From Bradyrhizobium sp. CCBAU 051011 (GTDB lineage: Bacteria; Pseudomonadota; Alphaproteobacteria; Rhizobiales; Xanthobacteraceae), in NCBI RefSeq assembly GCF_009930815.1, contig NZ_CP022222.1:1716501-1780500 (forward strand): 64,000 nt of DNA. Reading direction: 5' to 3'. The notes beneath the pieces were generated by a model, which was given only the letters and a program-made list of their open reading frames with translations, was not told the DNA's origin and did not search any database. Positions 1 to 6,895 of this stretch are shown one piece after another; position 1 is the stretch's first letter; every line of letters begins with the position of its first letter. A program made the position numbers and the translations under genes.

Positions 1-413
1 GTGATGAAGCGCTGCCCGGAATTTTCAGATGAATCTTCCAGGCCGTTGCGGGTCTCGTTGGTGAATTTGCAGAAGTTGACTTTGTGCGCGTGGGTCGCGC
101 CCGCCAGCATGCGGATGTTGGCACCGGCGCAGAACACGCGGTTCTTAGCCGATCGCATCACCACCACTTTCACTTCGGGATGCTCGAAGCGCAGCCGCTG
201 CACGGCATCCGCCAGCTCGATGTCGACGCCGAGATCGTAGGAATTCAGCTTGAGCTGATAGCCCTCGAACAGCCCGGCGTTCTCGTCGACATCCATGGTG
301 AGCGTCGCGACATCGCCCTCCACCGCCAGCTTCCAATGGCGATAGCGCGACGGATCGGTTTGAAAATCGATGTATTTCGCGCCGCCTGCAAGGACGCGAT
401 CTTCACCGGCCAT
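1..413 (-). CDS. boxC: Benzoyl-CoA-dihydrodiol lyase BoxC, N-terminal part (cut by window edge)
   Basis: BoxC cleaves the ring of 2,3-dihydro-2,3-dihydroxybenzoyl-CoA in the aerobic CoA-dependent (box) benzoate pathway. About 137 N-terminal residues are visible, starting MAGEDRVLAGG at the ATG at 413 and running off the left edge. The segment NRVFCAGANIRMLAG is the crotonase-type oxyanion-hole region, and KYIDFQTDPSRYRHWKL is typical of BoxC N-termini. An ATG a few bases upstream soon meets a stop, so 413 is the start. A TGCA-rich inverted repeat lies just upstream, and benzoate-CoA ligase and boxR lie a few kilobases to the right. boxB and boxA, expected downstream, are outside the window. 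Confidence 0.9.
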   Translation of the reverse strand, partial: MAGEDRVLAGGAKYIDFQTDPSRYRHWKLAVEGDVATLTMDVDENAGLFEGYQLKLNSYDLGVDIELADAVQRLRFEHPEVKVVVMRSAKNRVFCAGANIRMLAGATHAHKVNFCKFTNETRNGLEDSSENSGQRFI

Positions 414-455
414 GAGCCATCCTCTGTCGTTTTCTCAAAGTGTTGCTTGGTTCGT

Positions 456-475
456 TGCATGCACAATAGTGCATG
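456..475 (-). promoter_or_regulatory. TGCA-rich inverted repeat upstream of boxC, candidate BoxR operator
   Basis: CATGCAC and GTGCATG (458-464 and 469-475) form 7-bp arms around AATA, and TGCA occurs three times between 456 and 474, with another at 510-513. The site is 43-62 bp upstream of the boxC ATG. From memory, operators of BzdR, the relative of BoxR, contain repeated TGCA units. The assignment to BoxR is inference. Confidence 0.5.
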
Positions 476-504
476 TTTTTTGTTTAGTCTAGCCTAGAAC
501 GCCA

Positions 505-528
505 GAACATGCATTTTGTTTCATGTTC
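505..528. repeat. Inverted repeat at the DUF309 stop codon
   Basis: GAACATG and CATGTTC (505-511, 522-528) flank a 10-base loop and overlap the end of the DUF309 gene. It is AT-rich and lacks a T tract, so it could be a weak hairpin or a second regulatory site for boxC. The role is unknown. Confidence 0.3.
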
Positions 529-1033
529 GGCTCGCGGCCGCAATGGTCACCCAATCGGTCTTGGCGAGCTGCGGCCGCTCCAATTTGTCCTTGATGACGG
601 CTGCCAGGGCCGGAAAACAATCGGCAAAGCCGTCGCCGCCGGCATGGCGCAGACCCAGCGCCTCGAGCTCGCCGAGCGCCTCGCCCAGCATCCGGGCCGC
701 GACGTGCGGCTTCTGCATGCGCAGCCGCAAGTTCGCGGTCGCGATCAGGATGCAGGCGCGGAGCAGAATCCGTTCGCGGCCGCCCTGCGGCGCTGCCGCC
801 CACACCGCTTCCAGGATCTCCTGCGCCTCCCAGAAATAGCCGTGGTCGTTGAGCGTGATGCCGTAACGCAGCGCCGGGTGCCGTGCCGGCACGTAGCCGC
901 CGAAGCGCGGCGGCACGAGAGCTGCGATCTGCCTCAGCGTTTCGTAGTCGGCGTTCGCCGTGCCGGGGTCGCCCGGTACGTAGGCCCAGCGCGGCAATGG
1001 AAGATGACCGGCGGCTCGGGACTGTGTCGTCAT
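521..1033 (-). CDS. DUF309 domain protein in the box gene cluster
   Basis: A protein of 170 residues. The family signature is clear: HPALRYGITLNDHGYFWEAQ followed by EILEAVW, then a helical segment ILLRACILIATANLRLRM. DUF309 proteins are small all-helical proteins of unknown biochemical function. The gene lies between boxC and an alpha/beta hydrolase, all on the minus strand, so a role alongside benzoyl-CoA metabolism is suggested by position only. The overlapping longer reading frame at 489-1058 has an arginine/alanine-rich composition and is a shadow. Confidence 0.8.
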   Translation of the reverse strand: MTTQSRAAGHLPLPRWAYVPGDPGTANADYETLRQIAALVPPRFGGYVPARHPALRYGITLNDHGYFWEAQEILEAVWAAAPQGGRERILLRACILIATANLRLRMQKPHVAARMLGEALGELEALGLRHAGGDGFADCFPALAAVIKDKLERPQLAKTDWVTIAAASRT

Positions 1034-1069
1034 CGGGGCGCGGCCCCGGAACGCGCATGCGGAAATGCG

Positions 1070-1888
1070 TTACGCGGCCCGTCCCTGCGAGCCACTACCT
1101 GTGTGCAACACCGCCTTTGCGAATTCCGAAATCGCATCCAGCGTCGCCTCCGGCGCTTCGCGATGCGGCTGATGTCCCGCGCCCGGGATCACAGTCACAT
1201 CGACCGGACAGTAGCACTCTTCCCTGGCGATCTCGACCTGGCGCATGGTTCCATATTGGTCGTCGACGCCCTGCAGGATCGCCACCGGTACGCGGATATA
1301 GGCGAGGTATTCAGAAATATCCCAGTTGCGGAAATCCGGATCGAGCCAGGCGCCGTTCCAGCCGTAGAAGGCATTGTCGACGTCCCGGTGCCAGCGCGAC
1401 AGCCTCCCCTTCAGGTTCGTGGTCTCGTAGGCGTTGCGGATCTCGGCAATCGAGGCGACCGAAATATCCTCGACGATGAAATGCGGCGCGATCAGCGCGA
1501 GGCCCTGCACGCGGTGGTCCTGATGCGAGCCGGTATAGATCGCCGCGATCGAGGCGCCGTCGGAATGGCCGAGTAAAAGTCCGCGGCGGAAGCCGATCTT
1601 GTCGAGCAGTTTCGGCAGCACGTCGAGCGCCTCGACATGCATGTAGTCGAGCGGCCTCGGCAGTTTTACGGGCGTCGACGCGCCATAGCCTGCGCGCGAA
1701 TAGGCGAACACGCCGGCGCCAGTCGCGGCCTGCAGCTTTTCGGGAAAGTCGCCCCACAGGCCGGCCGAGCCGAGGCCTTCATGCAGCATCACGATCGTTG
1801 GCGCGCTCTCAGGCGACGGGCCGATCATGCGGTATTCGAGATGCGAGGCGCCGACTGTGAGGAAGCCCGAGGGGGTAAGGGTTGTCAT
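1070..1888 (-). CDS. Alpha/beta hydrolase of the benzoate cluster
   Basis: A protein of 272 residues with an alpha/beta hydrolase fold. The oxyanion region is MLHEGLGSAGLW (34-45), the nucleophile elbow is GHSDG with Ser109, the acid is in LQGVDDQYG (about Asp209/210), and the histidine is in GAGHQPH (His239). I start it at MTTLTPSGFL (1888) because further upstream the frame reads repeat sequence. Its position between benzoate-CoA ligase and boxC suggests a CoA-thioester or ring-cleavage-product hydrolase, possibly removing stalled CoA esters. The substrate cannot be read from sequence. Confidence 0.8.
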   Translation of the reverse strand: MTTLTPSGFLTVGASHLEYRMIGPSPESAPTIVMLHEGLGSAGLWGDFPEKLQAATGAGVFAYSRAGYGASTPVKLPRPLDYMHVEALDVLPKLLDKIGFRRGLLLGHSDGASIAAIYTGSHQDHRVQGLALIAPHFIVEDISVASIAEIRNAYETTNLKGRLSRWHRDVDNAFYGWNGAWLDPDFRNWDISEYLAYIRVPVAILQGVDDQYGTMRQVEIAREECYCPVDVTVIPGAGHQPHREAPEATLDAISEFAKAVLHTGSGSQGRAA

Positions 1889-1934
1889 GTCGTGAGCTTT
1901 CCGAAAGTGATCCAGACGTCGAACTCCTCGCTTA

Positions 1935-2055
1935 CGTCGTCCCTGCGAAAGCAGGACCCATAACCACCGGCCCCCGTCGTGACCAAAAGTCTTGCACATC
2001 GCGCGTCTATGGATAAGCCGCGGCGTATGGGTCCCTGCTTTCGCAGGGACGACGG
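1935..2055. repeat. Long inverted repeat (bradyrhizobial palindromic element, GTCGTCCCTGCG type)
   Basis: Arms of about 27 bp at 1936-1962 and 2026-2053 are inverted copies of one another; one arm has lost a G. The arms begin GTCGTCCCTGCGAAAGCAG and flank about 63 bp. It fills the gap between the hydrolase and the benzoate-CoA ligase. A degenerate relative lies at 16936-17022. Confidence 0.8.
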
Positions 2056-2063
2056 GAGAGAGG

Positions 2064-3611
2064 TTACGATGCGCCATCTCGCAGCTTGAACCGCTGAATC
2101 TTACCCGTCGCCGTCTTCGGCAGGCTGTCCACCACGTCGATCCAGCGCGGATATTTCCAGGCGCCGATCTTCTGCTTGACGTGCTCCTTCAGCACTTCGT
2201 GCAGATCATCGGTTTTGGCGCCGGGCCGCAATACGACAAAGGCCTTCGGCTTCAACAATCCTTCCGGATCGGATTCGGGCACGACGGCGGCTTCGAGCAC
2301 CGCCGGATGGGTGATCAGCGCGCTCTCGACCTCGAACGGCGAGACCCAGATACCGGAGACCTTGAACATATCGTCCGAGCGGCCGCAGAAGGTGTAGCGC
2401 CCGTCGGCATCGCGAATGTACTTGTCGCCGGTGCGCGTCCAGTGGCCTTCGAAGGTCGAGCGGCTCTTGGCGCGCTGGTTCCAGTAGCCCTCGCCGGCGG
2501 ACGGCGCATCGACCAGCAATTCGCCGACTTCGCCGTCGGGCACCTCGGCGCCTGCTTCATTGACCAGCCGCACCTTGTAGCCAGGCACGGGACGCCCCGA
2601 TGAGCCGTATTTGATGTCGCCGGGCGCGTTGGACAGAAAGATGTGCAGCAGTTCCGTCGAGCCGACGCCGTCAAGAATGTCGACGCCGAACCGAGCCTTC
2701 CAGGCATTGCCGACCGATTCCGGCAGCGCCTCGCCGGCCGAGGTGCAGATGCGCAGGCGATTGCCGGCGCCGGCATCCTTCACCGTCTCGTCGTTGAGCA
2801 TCGCCGCAAACAATGTCGGCACGCCGTAGAAGATGGTCGGATTGTATTTGTTCATCAGCGCGAACATCGCCGCCGGCGTCGGCCGGTCCGTATGCAGCAC
2901 CGTGGAGGCGCCGACCGACATCGGAAACGTCAGCGCATTGCCGAGGCCATAGGCGAAGAACAGTTTTGCCGCCGAGAGACAAACATCGTTCTCGCGAATG
3001 CCGAGCACCTGTTTGGCATAGGTATCGGCGGTCGCGGCGAGATTGGCATGCAAATGGCGCACGCCCTTCGGCATGCCGGTCGAGCCGGACGAATAGAGCC
3101 AGAACGCGGGCTCGTCCGGATGCGTCGCGGCGGTCGCGAACGTATCGCTCTCGCGCGCGAGTTCGTCCGACAGTTTCTTGTGGCCGTGCGCCTCCTTGCC
3201 CGACACGACGACATGTTCGAGATCAGGCATCCGAGCGATGATGTCGTTGACGACCGGTAGCAGCGTTTCGGAGACGAACAGCACGCGCGCGCGGCAATCC
3301 CCGAGAATGTAGGCGTATTGCTCCGAGGTCAGCAGCGTGTTCAACGGCACCGGCACGACGCCCGCACGGATCGCGCCGAGGAACACGCACGGGAAGTCCA
3401 CCGTATCCAGCATGATCATCGCCACGCGCTCTTCGCGGCGGACGCCGAGCCGGCGCAGCATGTTGGCGACACGGCGGGTCTGCCGCTGCAGATCGCCATA
3501 GGTGAGTTCGGTGACGGTGTCGGTAAAGGCGAGCTTGGCCCCGCGCCCCTCCTCGACATTGCGGTCGAGCAGCCAGGTCACCGCATTGTACGAACCGGAC
3601 GTGCCGCTCAC
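2064..3611 (-). CDS. bclA: Benzoate-CoA ligase
   Basis: A protein of 515 residues of the ANL adenylating superfamily. It converts benzoate, ATP and CoA to benzoyl-CoA, AMP and pyrophosphate, the entry step of box and anaerobic benzoate pathways. The P-loop YSSGSTGMPKG is at 173-183, an A5-type STELLHIF motif near 318-325, and the C-terminal lysine in KTATGKIQRF is about Lys504. The start is GTG at 3611 with GGGGAGAA a few bases upstream. It is divergent from boxR and followed downstream by the hydrolase, DUF309 and boxC genes. The family context makes benzoate the best substrate; close analogues such as 2-aminobenzoate or halobenzoates cannot be excluded. Confidence 0.9.
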   Translation of the reverse strand: MSGTSGSYNAVTWLLDRNVEEGRGAKLAFTDTVTELTYGDLQRQTRRVANMLRRLGVRREERVAMIMLDTVDFPCVFLGAIRAGVVPVPLNTLLTSEQYAYILGDCRARVLFVSETLLPVVNDIIARMPDLEHVVVSGKEAHGHKKLSDELARESDTFATAATHPDEPAFWLYSSGSTGMPKGVRHLHANLAATADTYAKQVLGIRENDVCLSAAKLFFAYGLGNALTFPMSVGASTVLHTDRPTPAAMFALMNKYNPTIFYGVPTLFAAMLNDETVKDAGAGNRLRICTSAGEALPESVGNAWKARFGVDILDGVGSTELLHIFLSNAPGDIKYGSSGRPVPGYKVRLVNEAGAEVPDGEVGELLVDAPSAGEGYWNQRAKSRSTFEGHWTRTGDKYIRDADGRYTFCGRSDDMFKVSGIWVSPFEVESALITHPAVLEAAVVPESDPEGLLKPKAFVVLRPGAKTDDLHEVLKEHVKQKIGAWKYPRWIDVVDSLPKTATGKIQRFKLRDGAS

Positions 3612-3635
3612 GACGCTTCTCCCCTCAGTTTCTAA

Positions 3636-3647
3636 GAATTATAATTC
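3636..3647. promoter_or_regulatory. Perfect 12-bp palindrome between bclA and boxR
   Basis: GAATTATAATTC lies in the short divergent gap between the ligase start (3611) and the regulator. It is AT-rich in GC-rich DNA and so is a good candidate for a promoter or operator serving one or both genes. No TGCA unit occurs in this gap, unlike upstream of boxC. Confidence 0.4.
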
Positions 3648-3737
3648 ATACAAAGACACCGGCCGCGCTTGCTGTCAATCCTCATCGGCATTATGTTTCC
3701 GAAATCCGTTCAACCGCAGGTAAAGCCGAACGAGGAA

Positions 3738-4640
3738 ATGACCGAGGCCAGCGACCCCGAATCCGGCTTTCTCGAGCAGCTCGGCCAGCGTGTGCGCACC
3801 ATGCGCGCCCTTCGCGGCATGTCGCGCAAAGTGCTCGCCAAAGTTTCCGGAATTTCCGAGCGCTACATCGCGCAGCTCGAAAGCGGCAAGGGCAATGTTT
3901 CGATCGTGCTGCTCCGGCGTGTGTCGAACGCCATGGGCGCGCATCTCGAAGACATGATTCCTTCCACCGAACCGGCGCCGGATTGGGCGATCATTCGCGA
4001 TCTCCTGCGCAAGGCGACGCCGGCCCAGATCGCGCACGCCAAAGATGCGCTGGCCGGCGGCGGCCCATCGCAGCGTCGGATCAGCTTTGCCGGCATCGCG
4101 CTGATCGGCCTGCGCGGCGCCGGCAAATCCACCCTTGGCAGGATGCTGGCGAAGAAGATCGGCTGGAAATTTGTCGAGCTCAACAAGGAGGTCGAGGCGC
4201 AGAACGGATTGTCCGTCGCCGAGATCATTGCGCTCTACGGCCAGGAAGGCTTTCGCCGCATGGAGCAGGCGGCGCTGTCGCAATTGCTCGCGCGCAAGGA
4301 ATTGATGGTGCTGGCGACCGGCGGCGGCATCGTCTCCGAGCCGCTCACCTTCGACCTGATCCTGTCGTCGTTCTACACCATCTGGCTCAAGGCCGAGCCG
4401 GAAGAGCACATGGCCCGCGTGCGTGGCCAGGGCGATCTGCGCCCGATGGCGGACGATCGCTCGGCGATGGCGGAATTGCGCAACATCCTGATCAGCCGCG
4501 AGCCGCTCTATGCGCGCGCGTCGGCAGTGGTCGATACCGCAGGGCTTTCCGTCGATGCGGCGGCGGCGCGGCTGAGCGATGCGGTGGCGCCGGTACTGCA
4601 CGACAAGCACGCGTTCGGGCTGCGCAGCGCGGTCTCCTGA
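3738..4640 (+). CDS. boxR: BoxR/BzdR-type transcriptional regulator (HTH plus shikimate-kinase-like domain)
   Basis: About 300 residues from MTEASDPE. An N-terminal Cro/CI helix-turn-helix (RTMRALRGMSRKVLAKVSG, then ISERYIAQLESGKGNVS) is followed by a linker and a shikimate-kinase-like domain with Walker A GLRGAGKST and ATGGGIV. This two-domain architecture is that of BzdR/BoxR, which repress benzoate catabolic genes and respond to benzoyl-CoA. In-frame upstream starts exist at 3669 and 3693. I prefer 3738 because the length then matches BzdR (about 300), although its GAGGAA is very close to the ATG. The gene is divergent from bclA. Confidence 0.88.
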   Translation: MTEASDPESGFLEQLGQRVRTMRALRGMSRKVLAKVSGISERYIAQLESGKGNVSIVLLRRVSNAMGAHLEDMIPSTEPAPDWAIIRDLLRKATPAQIAHAKDALAGGGPSQRRISFAGIALIGLRGAGKSTLGRMLAKKIGWKFVELNKEVEAQNGLSVAEIIALYGQEGFRRMEQAALSQLLARKELMVLATGGGIVSEPLTFDLILSSFYTIWLKAEPEEHMARVRGQGDLRPMADDRSAMAELRNILISREPLYARASAVVDTAGLSVDAAAARLSDAVAPVLHDKHAFGLRSAVS

Positions 4641-4737
4641 TCTTTTCCGTGAAAGTGCAAGCTGCAGAGGCCTGATTTCCGGCCGCGCGGAAGGCATGCG
4701 CTCGACGGTTGCAACCCGAGCCGGGCGCCACTATTAA

Positions 4738-4790
4738 CCACCGCACAAGTTCCATGCGAGCGGTGGCTGCAATACACTCTAAAGGAGTGT
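4738..4790. other. Two small inverted repeats in the gap before the PilZ gene
   Basis: CCACCGC/GCGGTGG (4738-4744, 4760-4766) and ACACTC/GAGTGT (4774-4779, 4785-4790) occupy the 180-base gap after boxR. Neither is followed by a T tract. The second lies about 33 bp before the PilZ start and could be part of its promoter or leader. The role is unknown. Confidence 0.3.
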
Positions 4791-4822
4791 TACTAAAGCG
4801 TTAAGCGCATGGAGGACAAATC

Positions 4823-5182
4823 GTGCTGGAGCGCCGTCAACACCCGAGAGGCCGCGTCTATTACGGCGGAATGATCGCGTTCAACGCGCGCAACTCGACG
4901 CTTGACTGCATCGTGCGCAATTTCAGCCAGGGCGGCGCCAAAATCGAATTCGAGAATTCGGCCATCCTGCCCGACCGGATCGATTTCGAAGTCGTGCGCC
5001 GGCGGCTTTCCTGTCTGGCCCGCCCGGTCTGGCGCGATCACAACACAGCGGGCCTGATGTTCTGCGGCGAGCACGACATGAGCAGCGTCGTTCCGCTGGA
5101 ATGGGCGCGCAAGCTTCGCGCCAGCGAGCGGTCCAACCGGCGGCTGAAGTCGCGCCTCAATCAGCTTCTGAACGAGTTCTAG
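4823..5182 (+). CDS. PilZ-domain protein
   Basis: A protein of 119 residues. The c-di-GMP-binding signature is visible: ERRQHPR near the N-terminus (RxxxR) and NFSQGGAKIEF (D/NxSxxG) around residues 33-43, followed by the beta-barrel of a single PilZ domain. The C-terminus is a short basic helix. The start is GTG at 4823 with GGAGGACAA just upstream. It is probably cotranscribed with the small membrane protein starting six bases after its stop. Such single-domain PilZ proteins usually act as c-di-GMP receptors; the partner is unknown. Confidence 0.85.
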   Translation: MLERRQHPRGRVYYGGMIAFNARNSTLDCIVRNFSQGGAKIEFENSAILPDRIDFEVVRRRLSCLARPVWRDHNTAGLMFCGEHDMSSVVPLEWARKLRASERSNRRLKSRLNQLLNEF

Positions 5183-5187
5183 ATCGC

Positions 5188-5415
5188 ATGAGCACGGTTG
5201 AAGGCGACGACGGCCTTCTCGCTGCGGCCAAGCCGCCGAAGGTCCGACGGCGCCGGCTGCGCGCAATATTGCTGGCGTTGATGACGCAGTACGCGATTAT
5301 CGCGACGATTGTCGGCCTGTCGCTCGCGGCGATGCTGCGCTACCTGGTGACGCCGCAGATCGTCGCCAAGTTCGAAGCGATCGAAGCCGCGCTCAAGCGC
5401 TTGCCCGCGCCATAG
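5188..5415 (+). CDS. Small single-pass membrane protein of unknown function
   Basis: A protein of 75 residues. A basic stretch (KVRRRRLRAILL) precedes one hydrophobic segment (about residues 32-50, YAIIATIVGLSLAAML), and the tail is a short amphipathic helix rich in E, A and K. The ATG is six bases after the PilZ stop, suggesting cotranscription. No known domain was recognised. It could be a membrane partner of the PilZ protein, by position only. Confidence 0.6.
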   Translation: MSTVEGDDGLLAAAKPPKVRRRRLRAILLALMTQYAIIATIVGLSLAAMLRYLVTPQIVAKFEAIEAALKRLPAP

Positions 5416-5440
5416 CGCGCCTTGCCAAACCTCAGCAAGC

Positions 5441-5474
5441 GATGGAACGGATTGCTTCACTTCGCTCCCAATGA
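5441..5474. repeat. Half copy of the GATTGCTTC palindromic repeat
   Basis: GATGGAACGGATTGCTTCAC and the following CTTCGCTCCCAATGAC correspond to one arm of the element seen complete at 30364-30446. The other arm is missing. Confidence 0.6.
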
Positions 5475-5515
5475 CGGTGGAAACTCTTTACCAACCAGGC
5501 GCCATTCCGCCTAGC

Positions 5516-6010
5516 CTATCCAAGCTTTGCGAAAGCGGGCGCATGTTCAATGAGTCCCGCGGTGACCGGAAGTTCGTTTCGTCCAACAGGCAGCACCATC
5601 AGATGCGGTCCGGCATAGGGCGAGATGAAGCCGCTCGCCTTACCGGCGTCGAAGCCGAAACGCCGATAGAAGGCGGGATCGCCGAGGACGAAGATGCCGA
5701 GCCAGCCGGCGGCCTCGCTGCGGGCGATGCCCTGGCGGATCAACCGGCTGGCAAAACCTGTCCGCCGGTATTCGGGCAGCACCGCGACAGGGGCGAGCGC
5801 CAGCGCGGGAAACGGCGCTTTCATCCGTGAGAACATGATGTGGCCAACGACGGTTCCGTCATCGATGGCAACCAGCGAGAAAATCGCATCGCCGGCCGCG
5901 CGCAGATCGTCGACCAGTTGCGCTTCGGCCGGCTGGCCGAATGCCACTTCCTGGACGATACGGATCGCCGCAATATCCTCGGGCGTTTCAGACCGGACAA
6001 TCATCTTCAC
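5516..6010 (-). CDS. GNAT family N-acetyltransferase
   Basis: A protein of 164 residues with a single GNAT domain. The acetyl-CoA-binding motif A is LAPVAVLPEYRRTGFASRLI (about 72-91), followed by YRRFGFDAGKASGF, typical of the YhbS-like subgroup. The start GTG at 6010 overlaps the stop of the IclR gene, so the two are probably translated together. A second start MIVRSETPED lies at 6004. The acceptor substrate cannot be deduced. Confidence 0.85.
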   Translation of the reverse strand: MKMIVRSETPEDIAAIRIVQEVAFGQPAEAQLVDDLRAAGDAIFSLVAIDDGTVVGHIMFSRMKAPFPALALAPVAVLPEYRRTGFASRLIRQGIARSEAAGWLGIFVLGDPAFYRRFGFDAGKASGFISPYAGPHLMVLPVGRNELPVTAGLIEHAPAFAKLG

Positions 6011-6798
6011 ACCAGCATCGATTTGACCGAGGCCGCCGTCTCCTGCAATCGCGGCAGGAAGCGTTCGACCATCTCGGCTGACGATACGCGGTCGACATGC
6101 GCGCCCATGTTGATGGCGGCGACGATCGCGCCGTCGTAGCGGCGGAGCGGCACGGAGATCGAGCGGAAGCCCGGCTCGGCCTCGCGATCGACCAGCGAAT
6201 AGCCTGCCCCGCGATCTGCGATGACCGTCGTCAAGAGCAGCTTCTTGTCGGTGACGGTGAACGGCGTCAGCGGCGTGAGGTCCATCGCGTCGAGCGCTTT
6301 TGCCAGCTCCTCATCGGTCAGCCGCGACAGCAGCACGCGGCCGACCGAGGTGCAGAACGCCGGCAGGCGGTAGCCGATATCGATGCCGGCGGAGAATATC
6401 CGCGTCGGGCTGGCGCGCGCGATGAAGACGACGTCGTTGCCATCAAGGATCGCCATCGACGAGATTTCCTGCGCCTCGTTCGACAATCGATCCAGCGCCG
6501 GCTGCAGCACCGAGACGACGTGGTTGGAAGCGAGATAGCTTGATGCCAGCACCAGCACGCGCGGCATCAGGCGAAACAGCTTGCCGTCGGTGGTAACGAA
6601 GCCGGCGCGCTCCAGCGTGAAGAGGATGCGCCGCGCAGTGGCGCGCGGCAGGTCGGCGGCCTTGGCGAGGTCGCTTAGCGTCATCGGCTGCCGGCTGCCG
6701 CCGAACACCTCCAGCACGCGCAGGCCGCGGTCGAGGCTTTCGATGAAATCGGTGGCGCCGCGGTTGTCAGCGTCGCCGGCGCGCTTAAGCTTGGGCAT
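6007..6798 (-). CDS. IclR family regulator (PcaR/PobR-like)
   Basis: A protein of 263 residues starting MPKLKRAGDAD. The winged helix-turn-helix spans about 20-80 (LSDLAKAADLPRATARRILF) and is followed by the IclR effector domain (SSMAILDGNDVVFIARA, RLPAFCTSVGRVLLSRL, YSLVDREAEPGFRSISVPL). The latter resembles regulators of beta-ketoadipate pathway genes such as PcaR, PcaU and PobR. I choose 6798 over 6810 because GGAGG lies seven bases before it. It is divergent from a Rieske oxygenase gene, its likely target, and a site resembling known PcaR/PobR operators lies between them. Confidence 0.85.
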   Translation of the reverse strand: MPKLKRAGDADNRGATDFIESLDRGLRVLEVFGGSRQPMTLSDLAKAADLPRATARRILFTLERAGFVTTDGKLFRLMPRVLVLASSYLASNHVVSVLQPALDRLSNEAQEISSMAILDGNDVVFIARASPTRIFSAGIDIGYRLPAFCTSVGRVLLSRLTDEELAKALDAMDLTPLTPFTVTDKKLLLTTVIADRGAGYSLVDREAEPGFRSISVPLRRYDGAIVAAINMGAHVDRVSSAEMVERFLPRLQETAASVKSMLV

Positions 6799-6836
6799 CG
6801 CTGCCTCCATAAATCCGCTTGCCTAACGCACAGCCT

Positions 6837-6870
6837 ACGTTAAAATCGCACAAAAGTTCAATAGGCGAAC
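6837..6870. promoter_or_regulatory. Candidate IclR-type operators upstream of the Rieske gene
   Basis: GTTCAATAGGCGAAC (6856-6870) matches 11 of 15 positions of the PcaR site GTTCGATAATCGCAC as I remember it, and has GTTC/GAAC arms. Just upstream, TTAAAATCGCAC repeats its right half. Both lie in the divergent gap between the IclR gene and the oxygenase. Confidence 0.5.
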
Positions 6871-6895
6871 AAATCCAGCAACGGAGATTCTCGCC

